From NCBI RefSeq assembly GCF_023721415.1, contig NZ_JAMQVC010000001.1:248001-312000 (forward strand): DNA of 64,000 bases, read 5' to 3'. Both the position numbers and the translations under genes were made by a program. This DNA comes from Galbibacter mesophilus (GTDB lineage: Bacteria > Bacteroidota > Bacteroidia > Flavobacteriales > Flavobacteriaceae). Positions 1 through 8,394 of the stretch are shown piece by piece. A model generated the notes under the pieces. The model saw only the letters and a list, made by a program, of their open reading frames with translations. It had not been told where the DNA came from and did no database searches. Each line of letters opens with the position of its first letter. The stretch's first letter is position 1.

Positions 1-1
1 A

Positions 2-481
2 ATTGGCAACCGCATTGAAGAATTGGAAAAAATGAACAACTTTGAGCGTTTATTAGGCTTTCTTTCCATTTTAAATGAACTTCAACTCTCTGAAGAATAT
101 CAAATATTGAACGCTGAAGGTTTTTCTATGCAAGCCGATGTACAGGACAACGACCGCATCAATGTGGTGTTCAATTATGTAAAGAAGAATTTCCAGGAAC
201 CTATAACACTGGACGAAATTGCCAATATTTCCGGAATGACCGTGCCTTCTTTTTGCAGGTATTTTAAGCAGATTACAGGGAAAACATTTACGCATTTTGT
301 AAATGAATACCGACTGGTGCACGCCTCCAAACTTTTGGCCGAAAAGCCCATAGGGATTACAGAAATTTGCTTTGAGAGCGGATTTAATAACTTTTCGTAT
401 TTCAATAAATCGTTTAAAAAATTCACTGGAAAAACACCCTCTCAATATCGAAATGAATTGAAAACAGTGATTGAAGATTAA
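2..481 (+). CDS. AraC family transcriptional regulator, C-terminal part
   Basis: The reading frame is open back to the window edge (codons ATT GGC AAC from base 2), so this is the 3' part of a longer gene. The TTG at 23 is an internal codon, not the start. The last ~100 residues form the two helix-turn-helix motifs of the AraC/XylS DNA-binding domain: first helix pair around TLDEIANISGMTVPSFCRYF, second around ITEICFESGFNNFSYFNKSF, closing with the typical GKTPSQYR. Bacteroidota members of this type are usually ~290 residues with an N-terminal cupin-like sensor domain, which would lie outside the window; the ligand cannot be guessed. It is followed by a hairpin (569-599) that probably serves as terminator on both strands. 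Confidence 0.9.
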   Translation: MGNRIEELEKMNNFERLLGFLSILNELQLSEEYQILNAEGFSMQADVQDNDRINVVFNYVKKNFQEPITLDEIANISGMTVPSFCRYFKQITGKTFTHFVNEYRLVHASKLLAEKPIGITEICFESGFNNFSYFNKSFKKFTGKTPSQYRNELKTVIED

Positions 482-563
482 AAAAGACGATTGAATTGGA
501 TCTTGATTTACAAAATCATCCAATTTGCGAAAACTTTATTTTGGAATTTGAACTCTATTAAAA

Positions 564-823
564 CGAAAGAAGCCGCATTTTAGGGAAAAATGCGGCTTCT
601 TTAAACTAACCAACTTAAAAAATAATCAAACAAGTTTTTATATAGTGATACTGAAGGAATATCTCTTCAGCACTAATTTTCAATTTTCAAACTTTTTGAA
701 TAGTAGAGCCGTACAATTTAAGGGGCTAACTATGAAAAATGTACGACTCTGCTAAATAATCAAATCAAAAAAAACATCTATTATGAAAAAATATTTTAAA
801 GAACTTTTCTCTTTCTTTATTAC
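564..823 (-). ncRNA. Candidate structured small RNA, copy A
   Basis: Inferred minus-strand RNA of about 260 nt. A -7 element TACCTTTG lies at 835-828; its -33 box is weak. Next come a leader shared with copy B (AAAGTTCTT, then TAAAATATTTTT and CATA), a 10-bp hairpin (749-706) whose loop contains CCCCTTAAA, an extra small hairpin (670-651), a conserved single-stranded stretch ending AAGTTGGTTAGTTT (~632-603), and a terminator hairpin (599-569) followed by TTT. Compared with copy B, the hairpin pairs change by compensatory or wobble substitutions. No convincing open reading frame runs along it. The terminator may also end the upstream AraC gene on the + strand. Confidence 0.6.
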
Positions 824-827
824 ATTA

Positions 828-835
828 CAAAGGTA
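828..835 (-). promoter_or_regulatory. Promoter -7 element of small RNA copy A
   Basis: TACCTTTG on the minus strand matches the Bacteroidota -7 consensus TAnnTTTG. The -33 position 17 bases upstream reads TTCT instead of TTTG, so this is a weaker promoter than that of copy B. It stands at the same place relative to the conserved leader as in copy B. Confidence 0.55.
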
Positions 836-995
836 CATCGGCCAGCCACTTTAGAACTTGTAAAAAACAAGCAAAAAATTTCCATCTTTAAAAAAGACAA
901 ACCTTCAATTTTCATCATAATGTATTGTGATTTTTAGTTAAAGAAACAAAAACGGTAATACGGACAATACGTTTAGAGTTTGAGACTTTTAAAAC

Positions 996-1028
996 AAAAA
1001 AAAAGCTGTATTTTAGGGAAAATACAGC
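996..1028 (-). terminator. Intrinsic terminator of small RNA copy B
   Basis: Minus-strand hairpin with a 10-bp stem GCTGTATTTT / AAAATACAGC and loop CCCT, followed by nine T residues. The orientation is clear because the T tract exists only on the minus-strand 3' side. Confidence 0.75.
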
Positions 1029-1228
1029 TTTTTCAAACTAACCAACTTAAAAAATAATCAAACAACCCCTATCCATCATCCTAAAATAAAGAGCCGTACA
1101 GGTTTAGGGGATAGAGGATTGGGGGGATTTGTACGGCCCTTAACTAACCAACCAAAAAAATTAAAAAGGTGATAAAAACACCACTATGAAAAATATTTTA
1201 TAAGAACTTTTGTATTCCTTTGAATTAC
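996..1228 (-). ncRNA. Candidate structured small RNA, copy B
   Basis: Inferred minus-strand RNA of about 230 nt between a consensus promoter and a strong intrinsic terminator. Parts in order: leader shared with copy A, a small GGTG/CACC hairpin, a GTTGGTTAGTT single-stranded stretch, a 10-bp hairpin (1139-1091) with loop motif CCCCTAAA, a linker, a second AAGTTGGTTAGTTT stretch (~1046-1033), and a terminator hairpin (1028-1005) followed by nine U. The loop of the large hairpin (1121-1109) is complementary to linker bases 1074-1063 over 12 pairs with one bulge, which would make a pseudoknot. Stem differences from copy A are G-U or full compensatory changes on this strand only. It could be a member of a known Rfam family; this cannot be checked here. 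Confidence 0.68.
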
Positions 1229-1232
1229 AGTA

Positions 1233-1261
1233 CAAAGATACGCCGCTGATAAAGGTGCAAA
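1233..1261 (-). promoter_or_regulatory. Consensus promoter of small RNA copy B
   Basis: On the minus strand TTTG (1261-1258), a 17-base spacer and TATCTTTG (1240-1233) match the Bacteroidota -33/-7 consensus exactly. Initiation is expected near 1228. The promoter sits about 100 bp upstream of, and divergent from, the AraC-type gene starting at 1357. Confidence 0.72.
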
Positions 1262-1356
1262 CTTGTAAAAACTGCTTAAAAATTTTCTATTTTTGATTTA
1301 ATTAACTCATTCCATGAGCTTTAACCAATTTTAACATTAAACACCAAAAGTAAATT

Positions 1357-2217
1357 GTGAATACTGATATATTTCATGAAGGCTTTATGCTTACGGAAGG
1401 AAAGACCGACCGAAAAATGACTTTGGACCGTAAACACAATTTCTTTCAAATTTTGTACATCAAAGAAGGATTGGGAAAAATGATTATCAATAAAATTGAT
1501 GTGCATTACCTTGCCAACAGTATTTTTCTCATGGCGCCCGAAGACATGTACGCTATTGATCCTTCAGAAGAAACAACTTACACCTCTATTAAATTCACAG
1601 AAATATTGTTTTCCAATAAATCTAGTCTTCCAGATAGAAAGTATTGGTTGCAACAAATTGAACACATTTTACATCACCCCAACATAATGCCAGGCGATTG
1701 CATTTCTAATGAAGAAGATCGAGAAAGATTATGGCGAATACACGACTTTATAGTAGAAGAATACAAAACTAAAAATGAATTCTATTGGAGTATCATAACC
1801 AACGGGTTGACCACTAGCTTAAGTATAATTGCTAGAAACATCATAAAAAAATATACGCCAAACAAAGAAATAGACCCTTCCATTAATTTAAAACGTACTG
1901 ACCAAATTCTAGCGTATATACGAAGTAATGTGTATGATGAAGAATTAATGAAGATTGAAAATCTGGCCGCGCAATTTAATATGTCTCAAGCCAATATTGT
2001 AAACCTATTTAAAAAGGAAACAGGGGAAAGCATCCGTCAATATATTATTAACTACAAATTGATGCTTGTAAAGTACCGACTTAGAAACACCAATTATACC
2101 ATTTCTGAAATTGGCTACGAACTAGGCTTTACGGATGAAAGTCATTTAACGAAATCTTTTAAGAAGCATTTCGGGAAAACCCCTAAGCAATACCGCTTGG
2201 AGTATCAAAAACATTAG
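1357..2217 (+). CDS. AraC family transcriptional regulator
   Basis: 286 residues with the usual AraC layout: an N-terminal sensor-like domain (about 1-160, beta-rich, cupin-like by position) and a C-terminal DNA-binding domain (about 185-283) with two helix-turn-helix units, MKIENLAAQFNMSQANIVNL and YTISEIGYELGFTDESHL, then GKTPKQYR. The start is GTG at 1357 because an in-frame stop (TAA at 1351) lies just upstream; ATG at 1387 is the alternative. Its upstream region contains the divergent promoter of small RNA copy B, so it may regulate that RNA; this is inference from position only. Its 3' end overlaps the convergent nuclease gene by four bases. The ligand is unknown. Confidence 0.88.
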   Translation: MNTDIFHEGFMLTEGKTDRKMTLDRKHNFFQILYIKEGLGKMIINKIDVHYLANSIFLMAPEDMYAIDPSEETTYTSIKFTEILFSNKSSLPDRKYWLQQIEHILHHPNIMPGDCISNEEDRERLWRIHDFIVEEYKTKNEFYWSIITNGLTTSLSIIARNIIKKYTPNKEIDPSINLKRTDQILAYIRSNVYDEELMKIENLAAQFNMSQANIVNLFKKETGESIRQYIINYKLMLVKYRLRNTNYTISEIGYELGFTDESHLTKSFKKHFGKTPKQYRLEYQKH

Positions 2218-2984
2218 AAGATATCGTCCAGTATTTTTGCCAAACGCAGCCCTCCTTTTTTTAACTGCTCTTGTACTGTGCTGAAATGGTCGTACATATA
2301 ATTGTATCCCAATTTTTCACCAACTTCGGCAGATTCATACACCTTTATAGCCAGATTCTGCGATTCTTCTGCCCAATCTAGAATGCTTCCGTTTACAATT
2401 ATTTTTCTTTGTGTTTTACTGTACTTAGGCAGATTTTCAGAGAGCTCAGTATAACTCATTCCGTAAGAATCAATCATATCGCTGTCCCAGACGCGGTGTA
2501 AGTTACTACCGTCTCCAAACCAGCGAACTTGAATATCGTTGCCTCCCTTATCCTCTGCTCTACCAACATGTAACGGCTGATGCAAATCCCCAACCAAATG
2601 AATTAACATTTTCAAATAAAAAACTTTATCATCATTAGTAGCATTTTCATCTTTTAGAACAGAAATACACTTTTCTATTCCAGTTATAATATCACCGTCC
2701 TCGCTAGGTGTAACTTCCGTGTATTTTTTATCAAAAGGAAAGTTTACATAGTGCCACGGACTGAAACTTCTATATCTTTTATCAGATTTTATTTCATCGG
2801 CATAGGTAGCTACCATTGCCAGACTTTGTCCATCTAAGAGTTTCTCTATTTTTCGCTTGGTGCTATTTTTAATATTTTCTGATGCCACTTCTCCTACAAC
2901 GCGGTGACCGGTTTGTCCCCAAAAAGGGGTATTCCCAAAAATATGCTGTACAAAAAGTAAAGTTGCAATTACTAATAAACGCAT
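2214..2984 (-). CDS. S1/P1-type nuclease, secreted
   Basis: 256 residues. S1/P1 nucleases are zinc enzymes that cleave single-stranded DNA and RNA (some also remove 3' phosphates), here probably in the periplasm or outside the cell. An N-terminal signal peptide precedes the mature sequence, which begins near W22 as in the family, where the N-terminal Trp itself binds zinc. All nine expected ligands can be placed with the family spacing: W22, H27, D63, H78, H129, D133, H139, H163, D167. Length fits the bacterial branch. The gene stands alone, convergent with the AraC gene. A TATTTTTG -7-like element lies at 3008-3001. Confidence 0.93.
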   Translation of the reverse strand: MRLLVIATLLFVQHIFGNTPFWGQTGHRVVGEVASENIKNSTKRKIEKLLDGQSLAMVATYADEIKSDKRYRSFSPWHYVNFPFDKKYTEVTPSEDGDIITGIEKCISVLKDENATNDDKVFYLKMLIHLVGDLHQPLHVGRAEDKGGNDIQVRWFGDGSNLHRVWDSDMIDSYGMSYTELSENLPKYSKTQRKIIVNGSILDWAEESQNLAIKVYESAEVGEKLGYNYMYDHFSTVQEQLKKGGLRLAKILDDIF

Positions 2985-3247
2985 AATGATGATTTTAATT
3001 CAAAAATACTATACTTAACTATTCGCCTTTGTTAAGTTTACGTTCTCTTTTTAGACAGGTTACGCAACATAAACGATAACGGGTAAGTAAACTCCTTAAA
3101 AATACGGATTTTCGCAAAGAATTAAAGCGTAAAGACCTCTTTAAAATTCCCGTTACTTTCTTACCTTTACAAACCAATTACCTCAACGCTAGAAAACTAT
3201 AAACCCTAACAAACACCTATTTATTATGTTGTATTTTAAATTGACAA

Positions 3248-4624
3248 ATGAAAAGCAACAAATCCAGACTGTTAACAATGAATACTAAACATACTACCTT
3301 TTATGTAGTCTTATTTTTATTTTTCCATTTCGGTTTTACCCAAATTCCTGAAGTTGTAAAAAAAGAAGTTCAATATCGGGTTAGGAATCAAATAAATCCA
3401 TCCATCGCTATTGGGGTATTGGATTCGACCGGCACACATTATTACGTGCATGGATTTAAAAATTTGGAGCAAAAAGTAAAAGCAGATGAAAACACTTTAT
3501 ACGAAATAGGCTCCATCACTAAAACTTACACGGGCTTGCTTTTGGCAAAAGGCATTACCGAAAAAAGAATGTCCTTAAAAGATCCAGCCAATAAATTTCT
3601 ACCAGACTCCATTAAACTAACCGATAAAAAAGGCGTTGATGTTACATTGCAAAGTCTATCGACCCATTCAAGCGGATTGCCAAGACTACCGGATAATTTG
3701 AAACCGAAAAACCAAATGGATCCTTATGCCAATTACAGCAGAAAAGAAATGTTTACATTTTTGGCTCACTATATTCCGAAAAGTGTGGACAAGAACTTTT
3801 CATACTCCAATTTAGGCGTTGGTTTGTTAGGTGAAATTTTGGCAATGGAACGAAAACAATCGTACACGGCTTCGCTTCAAAATGAAATTTTAAGTCCGCT
3901 AAAACTTGATAACACTTTTTTAAAAGTTTCAGAGACACAGACAGAAAACTTAGCCAAAGGATACATGGGAACGCAGGAAGTACATCATTGGCATTTTAAA
4001 GCAATGGCTGCTGCTGGCGGTTTAAAAGCTAGTGTAAAGGATCTTTTGAAATATGGAAAAAGCTATTTAAAAAATGATAGTCCGCTTGCTACTTCCCAAA
4101 AATTAGCGTCCACTACTAAATTCACGGACCAAGATGGGAACAAACATGGTTTAGGTTGGTTTATTAACGAAGACAACATTATTTTCCACGGCGGAGGAAC
4201 AGGTGGTTTTAGAACCTTTTTGGCGGTTGACAAGGAGAATAAAAGGGTAATCGCTGTTTTAACGAACTCTGGATCGAGTCCGGCCGAAGATATTGCAGAG
4301 TTTTTGATAGATCCGAAGAAAAATCCGCTGGACGTAGCCAAGGAAGAAGTCGCCATTTCCGTAGAAGAATTGATTGAATATGAAGGGAATTATATTAACG
4401 ACGGACTAAAATTCTCTTATGATTTTATTCTGAAAGAAGACACACTGCAGGCGCAACTGCAAGGCCAGCCTGAGTTTCCGGTTTTCTACCAAGGAAAGGA
4501 TACTTTTATTTATAAAGTGGTAAAAGCAAAAATTGTATTCGACCGCGATGAGAATGATACCATTGTTGGACTTACACTATACCAAAACGGACAAGAAATT
4601 CCATTTATAAAAACGACACCATAA
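3248..4624 (+). CDS. Serine hydrolase of the beta-lactamase (class C/PBP4*) family
   Basis: 458 residues. The beta-lactamase/transpeptidase-like fold is shown by the catalytic SITK (S89-K92), the second motif YSN (Y186-N188) and the HGG triad (H314-G316) in place of KTG. This matches penicillin-binding-protein-like esterases and peptidases rather than resistance enzymes. A hydrophobic segment at about 18-30 looks like a signal peptide. If translation starts at the second ATG (3281, residue 11) the signal peptide would have a more normal length. A C-terminal domain (~360-458) resembles the lipocalin-like tail of this family. It is followed after six bases by the HAD gene, suggesting one transcript. 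The substrate cannot be stated. Confidence 0.88.
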   Translation: MKSNKSRLLTMNTKHTTFYVVLFLFFHFGFTQIPEVVKKEVQYRVRNQINPSIAIGVLDSTGTHYYVHGFKNLEQKVKADENTLYEIGSITKTYTGLLLAKGITEKRMSLKDPANKFLPDSIKLTDKKGVDVTLQSLSTHSSGLPRLPDNLKPKNQMDPYANYSRKEMFTFLAHYIPKSVDKNFSYSNLGVGLLGEILAMERKQSYTASLQNEILSPLKLDNTFLKVSETQTENLAKGYMGTQEVHHWHFKAMAAAGGLKASVKDLLKYGKSYLKNDSPLATSQKLASTTKFTDQDGNKHGLGWFINEDNIIFHGGGTGGFRTFLAVDKENKRVIAVLTNSGSSPAEDIAEFLIDPKKNPLDVAKEEVAISVEELIEYEGNYINDGLKFSYDFILKEDTLQAQLQGQPEFPVFYQGKDTFIYKVVKAKIVFDRDENDTIVGLTLYQNGQEIPFIKTTP

Positions 4625-4630
4625 ACGTTT

Positions 4631-5443
4631 ATGTACAAAATTATTTTTACAGATATCGACGGGACTCTTTTGGGTCCCGATAGAGATTTAACCGAAAACA
4701 CCATTTCTCAATTTAAAAAAATCAATCACATTCCGTTGGTATTGGTATCGGCGAGAATGCCTAAGCAAATGCATCATTTGCAAGAAAAATTGAATATTGT
4801 TAACGAGCCGCTTATCGCATTTAATGGCGCTTTGGTAACAGCAGGTGAAAAAACGATTCATTCCACCGAAATTCCTATAAATATTATTGAAGCCCTTGTT
4901 GAATTCAACGAAAATACTTCCGAAGAAAAAATACACATCGGCCTCTTTAACCACAACAATTGGTATGTAGAAGAGATGGATTATTGGGCAAAACGGGAAG
5001 AAAACAATACCAAAATAACTCCGGAAATCAAGAAAAATAAAGACGTGGTTTCCCTTTGGAAGGAAACAGGCAAAGGCGCCCATAAAATAATGTGTATGGG
5101 CGATGCAGCCTATATCGATGGGATTTTTAAATTTTTGGAAGATAATTTTAACGATTCTTTACATCTATACCGCTCTAAAGACACTTATATTGAAATTGCC
5201 AATAAAGAGGTTTCCAAACTTACTGGGATTAAGCTTTTGCTAGAAGATTTTTATCCCTCTATTTCTTTGGAGGAAGTGATTGCCTTTGGAGACAATTATA
5301 ACGATGTGGAAATGATAGGCGCCGTTGGTCACGGAGTTGCTGTTTCCAACGCCCGCGACGAGGTAAAAGCCGTTGCAAAAGCAGTAACAAGCCACCACAA
5401 GGAAGATGGCGTTGCTGTTTACCTTGAAAGTTTGTTTAAATAA
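4631..5443 (+). CDS. HAD-superfamily hydrolase, Cof type
   Basis: 270 residues. Motif I is FTDIDGTLLG (nucleophile Asp at residue 7, acid/base Asp two on), motif II lies in LVSARMPKQM, and motif IV in FGDNYNDVEMI near residues 219-229. A long cap domain between motifs II and III places it in the Cof/IIB branch, which dephosphorylates sugar phosphates, phosphorylated cofactors or pyridoxal phosphate. The exact substrate is not evident. The gene follows the serine hydrolase after six bases and precedes the M61 peptidase by 55 bases. It is cytoplasmic, with no signal peptide. Confidence 0.9.
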   Translation: MYKIIFTDIDGTLLGPDRDLTENTISQFKKINHIPLVLVSARMPKQMHHLQEKLNIVNEPLIAFNGALVTAGEKTIHSTEIPINIIEALVEFNENTSEEKIHIGLFNHNNWYVEEMDYWAKREENNTKITPEIKKNKDVVSLWKETGKGAHKIMCMGDAAYIDGIFKFLEDNFNDSLHLYRSKDTYIEIANKEVSKLTGIKLLLEDFYPSISLEEVIAFGDNYNDVEMIGAVGHGVAVSNARDEVKAVAKAVTSHHKEDGVAVYLESLFK

Positions 5444-5445
5444 CT

Positions 5446-5475
5446 TGTAACTTTTACCCTACAAGTTTGTCTAAT
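5446..5475 (+). promoter_or_regulatory. Candidate ECF-type promoter of the M61 peptidase gene
   Basis: TGTAAC (5446-5451), a 17-base spacer, then GTCTAA (5469-5474). AAC in the -35 box and GTC in the -10 box are general features of ECF sigma promoters. Similar arrangements lie upstream of rpoD and the pirin gene in this window. Inference only. Confidence 0.4.
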
Positions 5476-5498
5476 GCATGAATTGATAATTACTCAAA

Positions 5499-7358
5499 AT
5501 GAAGAAAATACTATTTTCAGCTTTGGCTGCAACCGTATTGGCCTGTACGCCAAAAGTTAACGATTTAGCGACCAATGTTCCTGTAGATGCCAACATCGAT
5601 TTGGTGAATGTGAAAGATGATAAAGTACATGTATCGGTAGATCCGGGAAGATTTACTTCTGAAACTATAAATTTTTATATCCCGAAAACGGTACCTGGAA
5701 CATACAGCAATAATGATTACGGTCAGTTTTTGGAAAACGTAACTGCTTACGATTACGACAACAATACTATGGAAATTGTTAGCGTAGATAAAAACACCTG
5801 GAAAATAAGCAATGCAACCAATTTTGATAGAATTGAATACGATGTAAACGATTCTTTTGATTCTGAAGCCGATTTCGAAGAGCCTGTTTTTTCTCCCGCT
5901 GGATCAAATATTGAGGCAAACAAAAACTTCTTTTTAAACCTTCATATGTTTGTTGGCTATTTTTCCGATTTAAAGGAAAGACCATACCAACTTACTTTTA
6001 CACATCCATCTGGCTTTAAAGCATCAACTTCTTTGGAAAAAGTTACCGCTAAAGACCCAAAACCCAATACCGATACTTTTTTGGCAAACCGTTATTTTGA
6101 AGTAACAGACAATCCAATAATGTACGCCAAGCCTGATATGGAAAATTTTTCCGTGAACGACATTGAAGTTACCTTAGCGGTGTATTCTCCTAACAAAGTA
6201 TATTCCGCTTTGAGCATCAAAGAGCCGATGGAAAAAATGATGAAAGCGCAAAAAACGTTTTTGGGAGACATCAATGCTACCAAAAAGTATGATATCCTTT
6301 TGTTTTTAAGCGCTATGGAAGAAGGAGATCCAACTGGCTTTGGTGCACTAGAACACCACACCAGTACAACAGTTGTCTTACCAGAATCCATGCCAAAAGA
6401 AGCTTTGGTGGAAACCATGACAGATGTAGTATCCCATGAGTTTTTCCATATTGTAACCCCGCTAACGGTTCATTCTGAAGAAATTGAGTTTTTTGATTAT
6501 AACGACCCAAAAATGTCTAAACACCTTTGGATGTATGAAGGGGTAACGGAATACTTTGCCAACCTTTTCCAAATAAACCAAGGATTAATAGATGAGCAGG
6601 CTTTTTATGATAGAATTGCAGGAAAAATAGAAAATTCTAAAAGATATAACGACAGCCTTTCTTTTACTGAAATGAGTAAAAACGTTTTGGTTGAACCTTA
6701 TAAGAAAAACTATGCCAACGTGTATGAAAAAGGTGCGCTAATCGGTATGTGCGTAGATTTAATAATAAGGGAGCAAAGCAATGGTGAGAAAGGAATCTTA
6801 TGGCTTATGAAGCAACTTTCCCAAGAGTACGGCATGGACAAATCCTTTAAAGATGAAGAGCTTTTTGATAAAATAGTTTCTTTAACCTATCCAGAAGTTG
6901 ATTCATTTTTTAATACCTATGTTATAGGAGACACGCCCATTAACTATGAAGATTTCTTAGGAAAAGCCGGACTCACATTTGAAGATGAAATAATTACCAC
7001 TTCTTTTTTCCTAAACGGTCAAATTCCCTTTATTGATGTAAAACCAGAAAACAAAGAGATTTTTGTAAGGGATACTGAATTAAACTCCTCAATGAAGGAA
7101 ATCGGATTGCAGAGTGGGGACATCATTAAATCGGTGAATGGAACCGAATTTACGGTAGAAGCAATTAGAAATGTAATTATGGGCTCTATGTCATGGCAAC
7201 CAGATGCCGAAGTTACACTTGTTGTAGATAGAGATGGGGAAGAAATTACCCTCACCGGAAAAGCTGGCACACCTAGCATCATGAAAAAGAAGCTTACCAA
7301 AATGGAGACTACAACACCTCTACAAGATGCTTTACGTGAAGCATGGTTGAAAGGATAA
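5499..7358 (+). CDS. M61-family peptidase with PDZ domain, lipoprotein
   Basis: 619 residues. The N-terminus is a lipoprotein signal (VLAC, Cys16), so the mature enzyme should be membrane-anchored in the envelope. Domain order: an M61 N-terminal beta domain (~20-220), a thermolysin-like catalytic domain with zinc motif HEFFH (H313, E314, H317) and downstream Glu (E347 in MYEGVTEYF), and a PDZ domain (~500-590). This is the layout of glycyl-aminopeptidase-like M61 enzymes. Substrates are probably peptides; specificity cannot be read. It lies 55 bp after the HAD gene and may have its own ECF-type promoter. A strong terminator follows. Confidence 0.93.
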   Translation: MKKILFSALAATVLACTPKVNDLATNVPVDANIDLVNVKDDKVHVSVDPGRFTSETINFYIPKTVPGTYSNNDYGQFLENVTAYDYDNNTMEIVSVDKNTWKISNATNFDRIEYDVNDSFDSEADFEEPVFSPAGSNIEANKNFFLNLHMFVGYFSDLKERPYQLTFTHPSGFKASTSLEKVTAKDPKPNTDTFLANRYFEVTDNPIMYAKPDMENFSVNDIEVTLAVYSPNKVYSALSIKEPMEKMMKAQKTFLGDINATKKYDILLFLSAMEEGDPTGFGALEHHTSTTVVLPESMPKEALVETMTDVVSHEFFHIVTPLTVHSEEIEFFDYNDPKMSKHLWMYEGVTEYFANLFQINQGLIDEQAFYDRIAGKIENSKRYNDSLSFTEMSKNVLVEPYKKNYANVYEKGALIGMCVDLIIREQSNGEKGILWLMKQLSQEYGMDKSFKDEELFDKIVSLTYPEVDSFFNTYVIGDTPINYEDFLGKAGLTFEDEIITTSFFLNGQIPFIDVKPENKEIFVRDTELNSSMKEIGLQSGDIIKSVNGTEFTVEAIRNVIMGSMSWQPDAEVTLVVDRDGEEITLTGKAGTPSIMKKKLTKMETTTPLQDALREAWLKG

Positions 7359-7378
7359 TATTTAATTTATAAAAAATT

Positions 7379-7420
7379 AAAACCCGCCATCGCAGTAGCA
7401 TGGCGGGTTTTTTGTTTTTA
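7379..7420 (+). terminator. Intrinsic terminator after the M61 gene
   Basis: Hairpin AACCCGCCAT / ATGGCGGGTT (7381-7409) followed by a run of seven T. It separates the M61 gene from rpoD. Confidence 0.9.
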
Positions 7421-7453
7421 GAAATACTCCTATAAAAATATTTCATCTTTTTT

Positions 7454-7482
7454 TGTAACCTTTTCTCTGTTTGCTTCGTATA
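7454..7482 (+). promoter_or_regulatory. Candidate ECF-type promoter upstream of rpoD
   Basis: TGTAAC (7454-7459) and CGTATAAT (7477-7484) stand 17 bases apart, 50 bp before the rpoD start. The pattern resembles ECF promoters rather than the TAnnTTTG type seen elsewhere. No TAnnTTTG element is visible before rpoD. Confidence 0.4.
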
Positions 7483-7530
7483 ATACCTGTACACCAAGAT
7501 TATTCATTTAAAACAATCAGGAGAGAATAG

Positions 7531-8394
7531 ATGAGACAGCTCAAAATCACGAAGCAGGTTACCAACAGAGAAACCGCTTCCCTGGACAAGTATCTTCAAG
7601 AAATTGGTAAGGTAGACTTAATCACAGCAGACGAAGAAGTAGAATTGGCACAGCGAATTAAGGCAGGAGACCAAATTGCCTTAGAAAAACTTACGAAAGC
7701 CAATTTACGTTTTGTGGTTTCGGTAGCAAAGCAATACCAGAACCAAGGATTAACTTTGCCTGACTTAATTAACGAAGGTAACTTAGGTCTTATTAAAGCT
7801 GCACAACGTTTTGATGAAACGCGTGGTTTTAAATTTATATCGTACGCCGTATGGTGGATTCGTCAATCTATCCTACAGGCGTTGGCAGAGCAATCTAGGA
7901 TTGTTCGTTTGCCGTTGAACAAAATTGGTTCTATTAATAAAATTAATAAAACCTATGCATTTTTAGAGCAAGCTCATGAACGTGTTCCTTCTGCGGAAGA
8001 AATTGCGAAAGAGCTAGACATGTCTATCAATGATGTGAAAGAGTCTATGAAAAACTCTGGGCGCCATGTATCGATGGATGCTCCTTTGGTGGAGGGTGAA
8101 GATTCTAACCTTTACGACGTTTTGCGTAGTGGTGAATCACCAAACCCAGATAAAGACTTATTGCACGAATCACTTCGTACAGAAATTGAAAGAGCTTTAG
8201 AAACCCTTACGCCTCGCGAAGCAGATGTAATAAGACTATATTTTGGTTTGGGAGACCAACATCCAATGACGCTAGAGGAAATAGGAGAAACTTTTGATTT
8301 AACCCGTGAGCGTGTTCGCCAAATTAAAGAAAAAGCGATTAGGAGACTTAAGCACACTTCGAGAAGTAAAATCCTAAAAACCTATTTAGGATAA
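7531..8394 (+). CDS. rpoD: RNA polymerase primary sigma factor RpoD
   Basis: 287 residues, the short form of the primary sigma-70 found in Bacteroidota (no large region 1.1). Region 1.2 is [20 protein letters not shown], region 2 contains [20 protein letters not shown] and the -10-binding stretch around [19 protein letters not shown], region 3 lies at ~125-205, and region 4.2 ([19 protein letters not shown]) holds the -33-binding helix-turn-helix. In this phylum the protein recognises TTTG and TAnnTTTG boxes, which are common in this window. The gene is monocistronic, bounded by terminators on both sides, with a possible ECF-type promoter. Confidence 0.97.
   Translation: MRQLKITKQVTNRETASLDKYLQEIGKVDLITADEEVELAQRIKAGDQIALEKLTKANLRFVVSVAKQYQNQGLTLPDLINEGNLGLIKAAQRFDETRGFKFISYAVWWIRQSILQALAEQSRIVRLPLNKIGSINKINKTYAFLEQAHERVPSAEEIAKELDMSINDVKESMKNSGRHVSMDAPLVEGEDSNLYDVLRSGESPNPDKDLLHESLRTEIERALETLTPREADVIRLYFGLGDQHPMTLEEIGETFDLTRERVRQIKEKAIRRLKHTSRSKILKTYLG

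Noticed and set aside
564-1262. Reading the small RNA region as a + strand leader of a lost SusC-like gene (CTAACCAACTTAAAA stretches followed by ATGAAAAA)
   Set aside because: Promoter boxes, T tract after the copy B hairpin and G-U pairs all fit the minus strand; on the + strand stems would have A-C mismatches. The short frames after ATG stop within 24 codons.
3248-4624. Antibiotic-resistance class C beta-lactamase
   Set aside because: HGG replaces KTG and there is a C-terminal extra domain; typical of penicillin-binding-protein-like esterases or peptidases, so no resistance is claimed.
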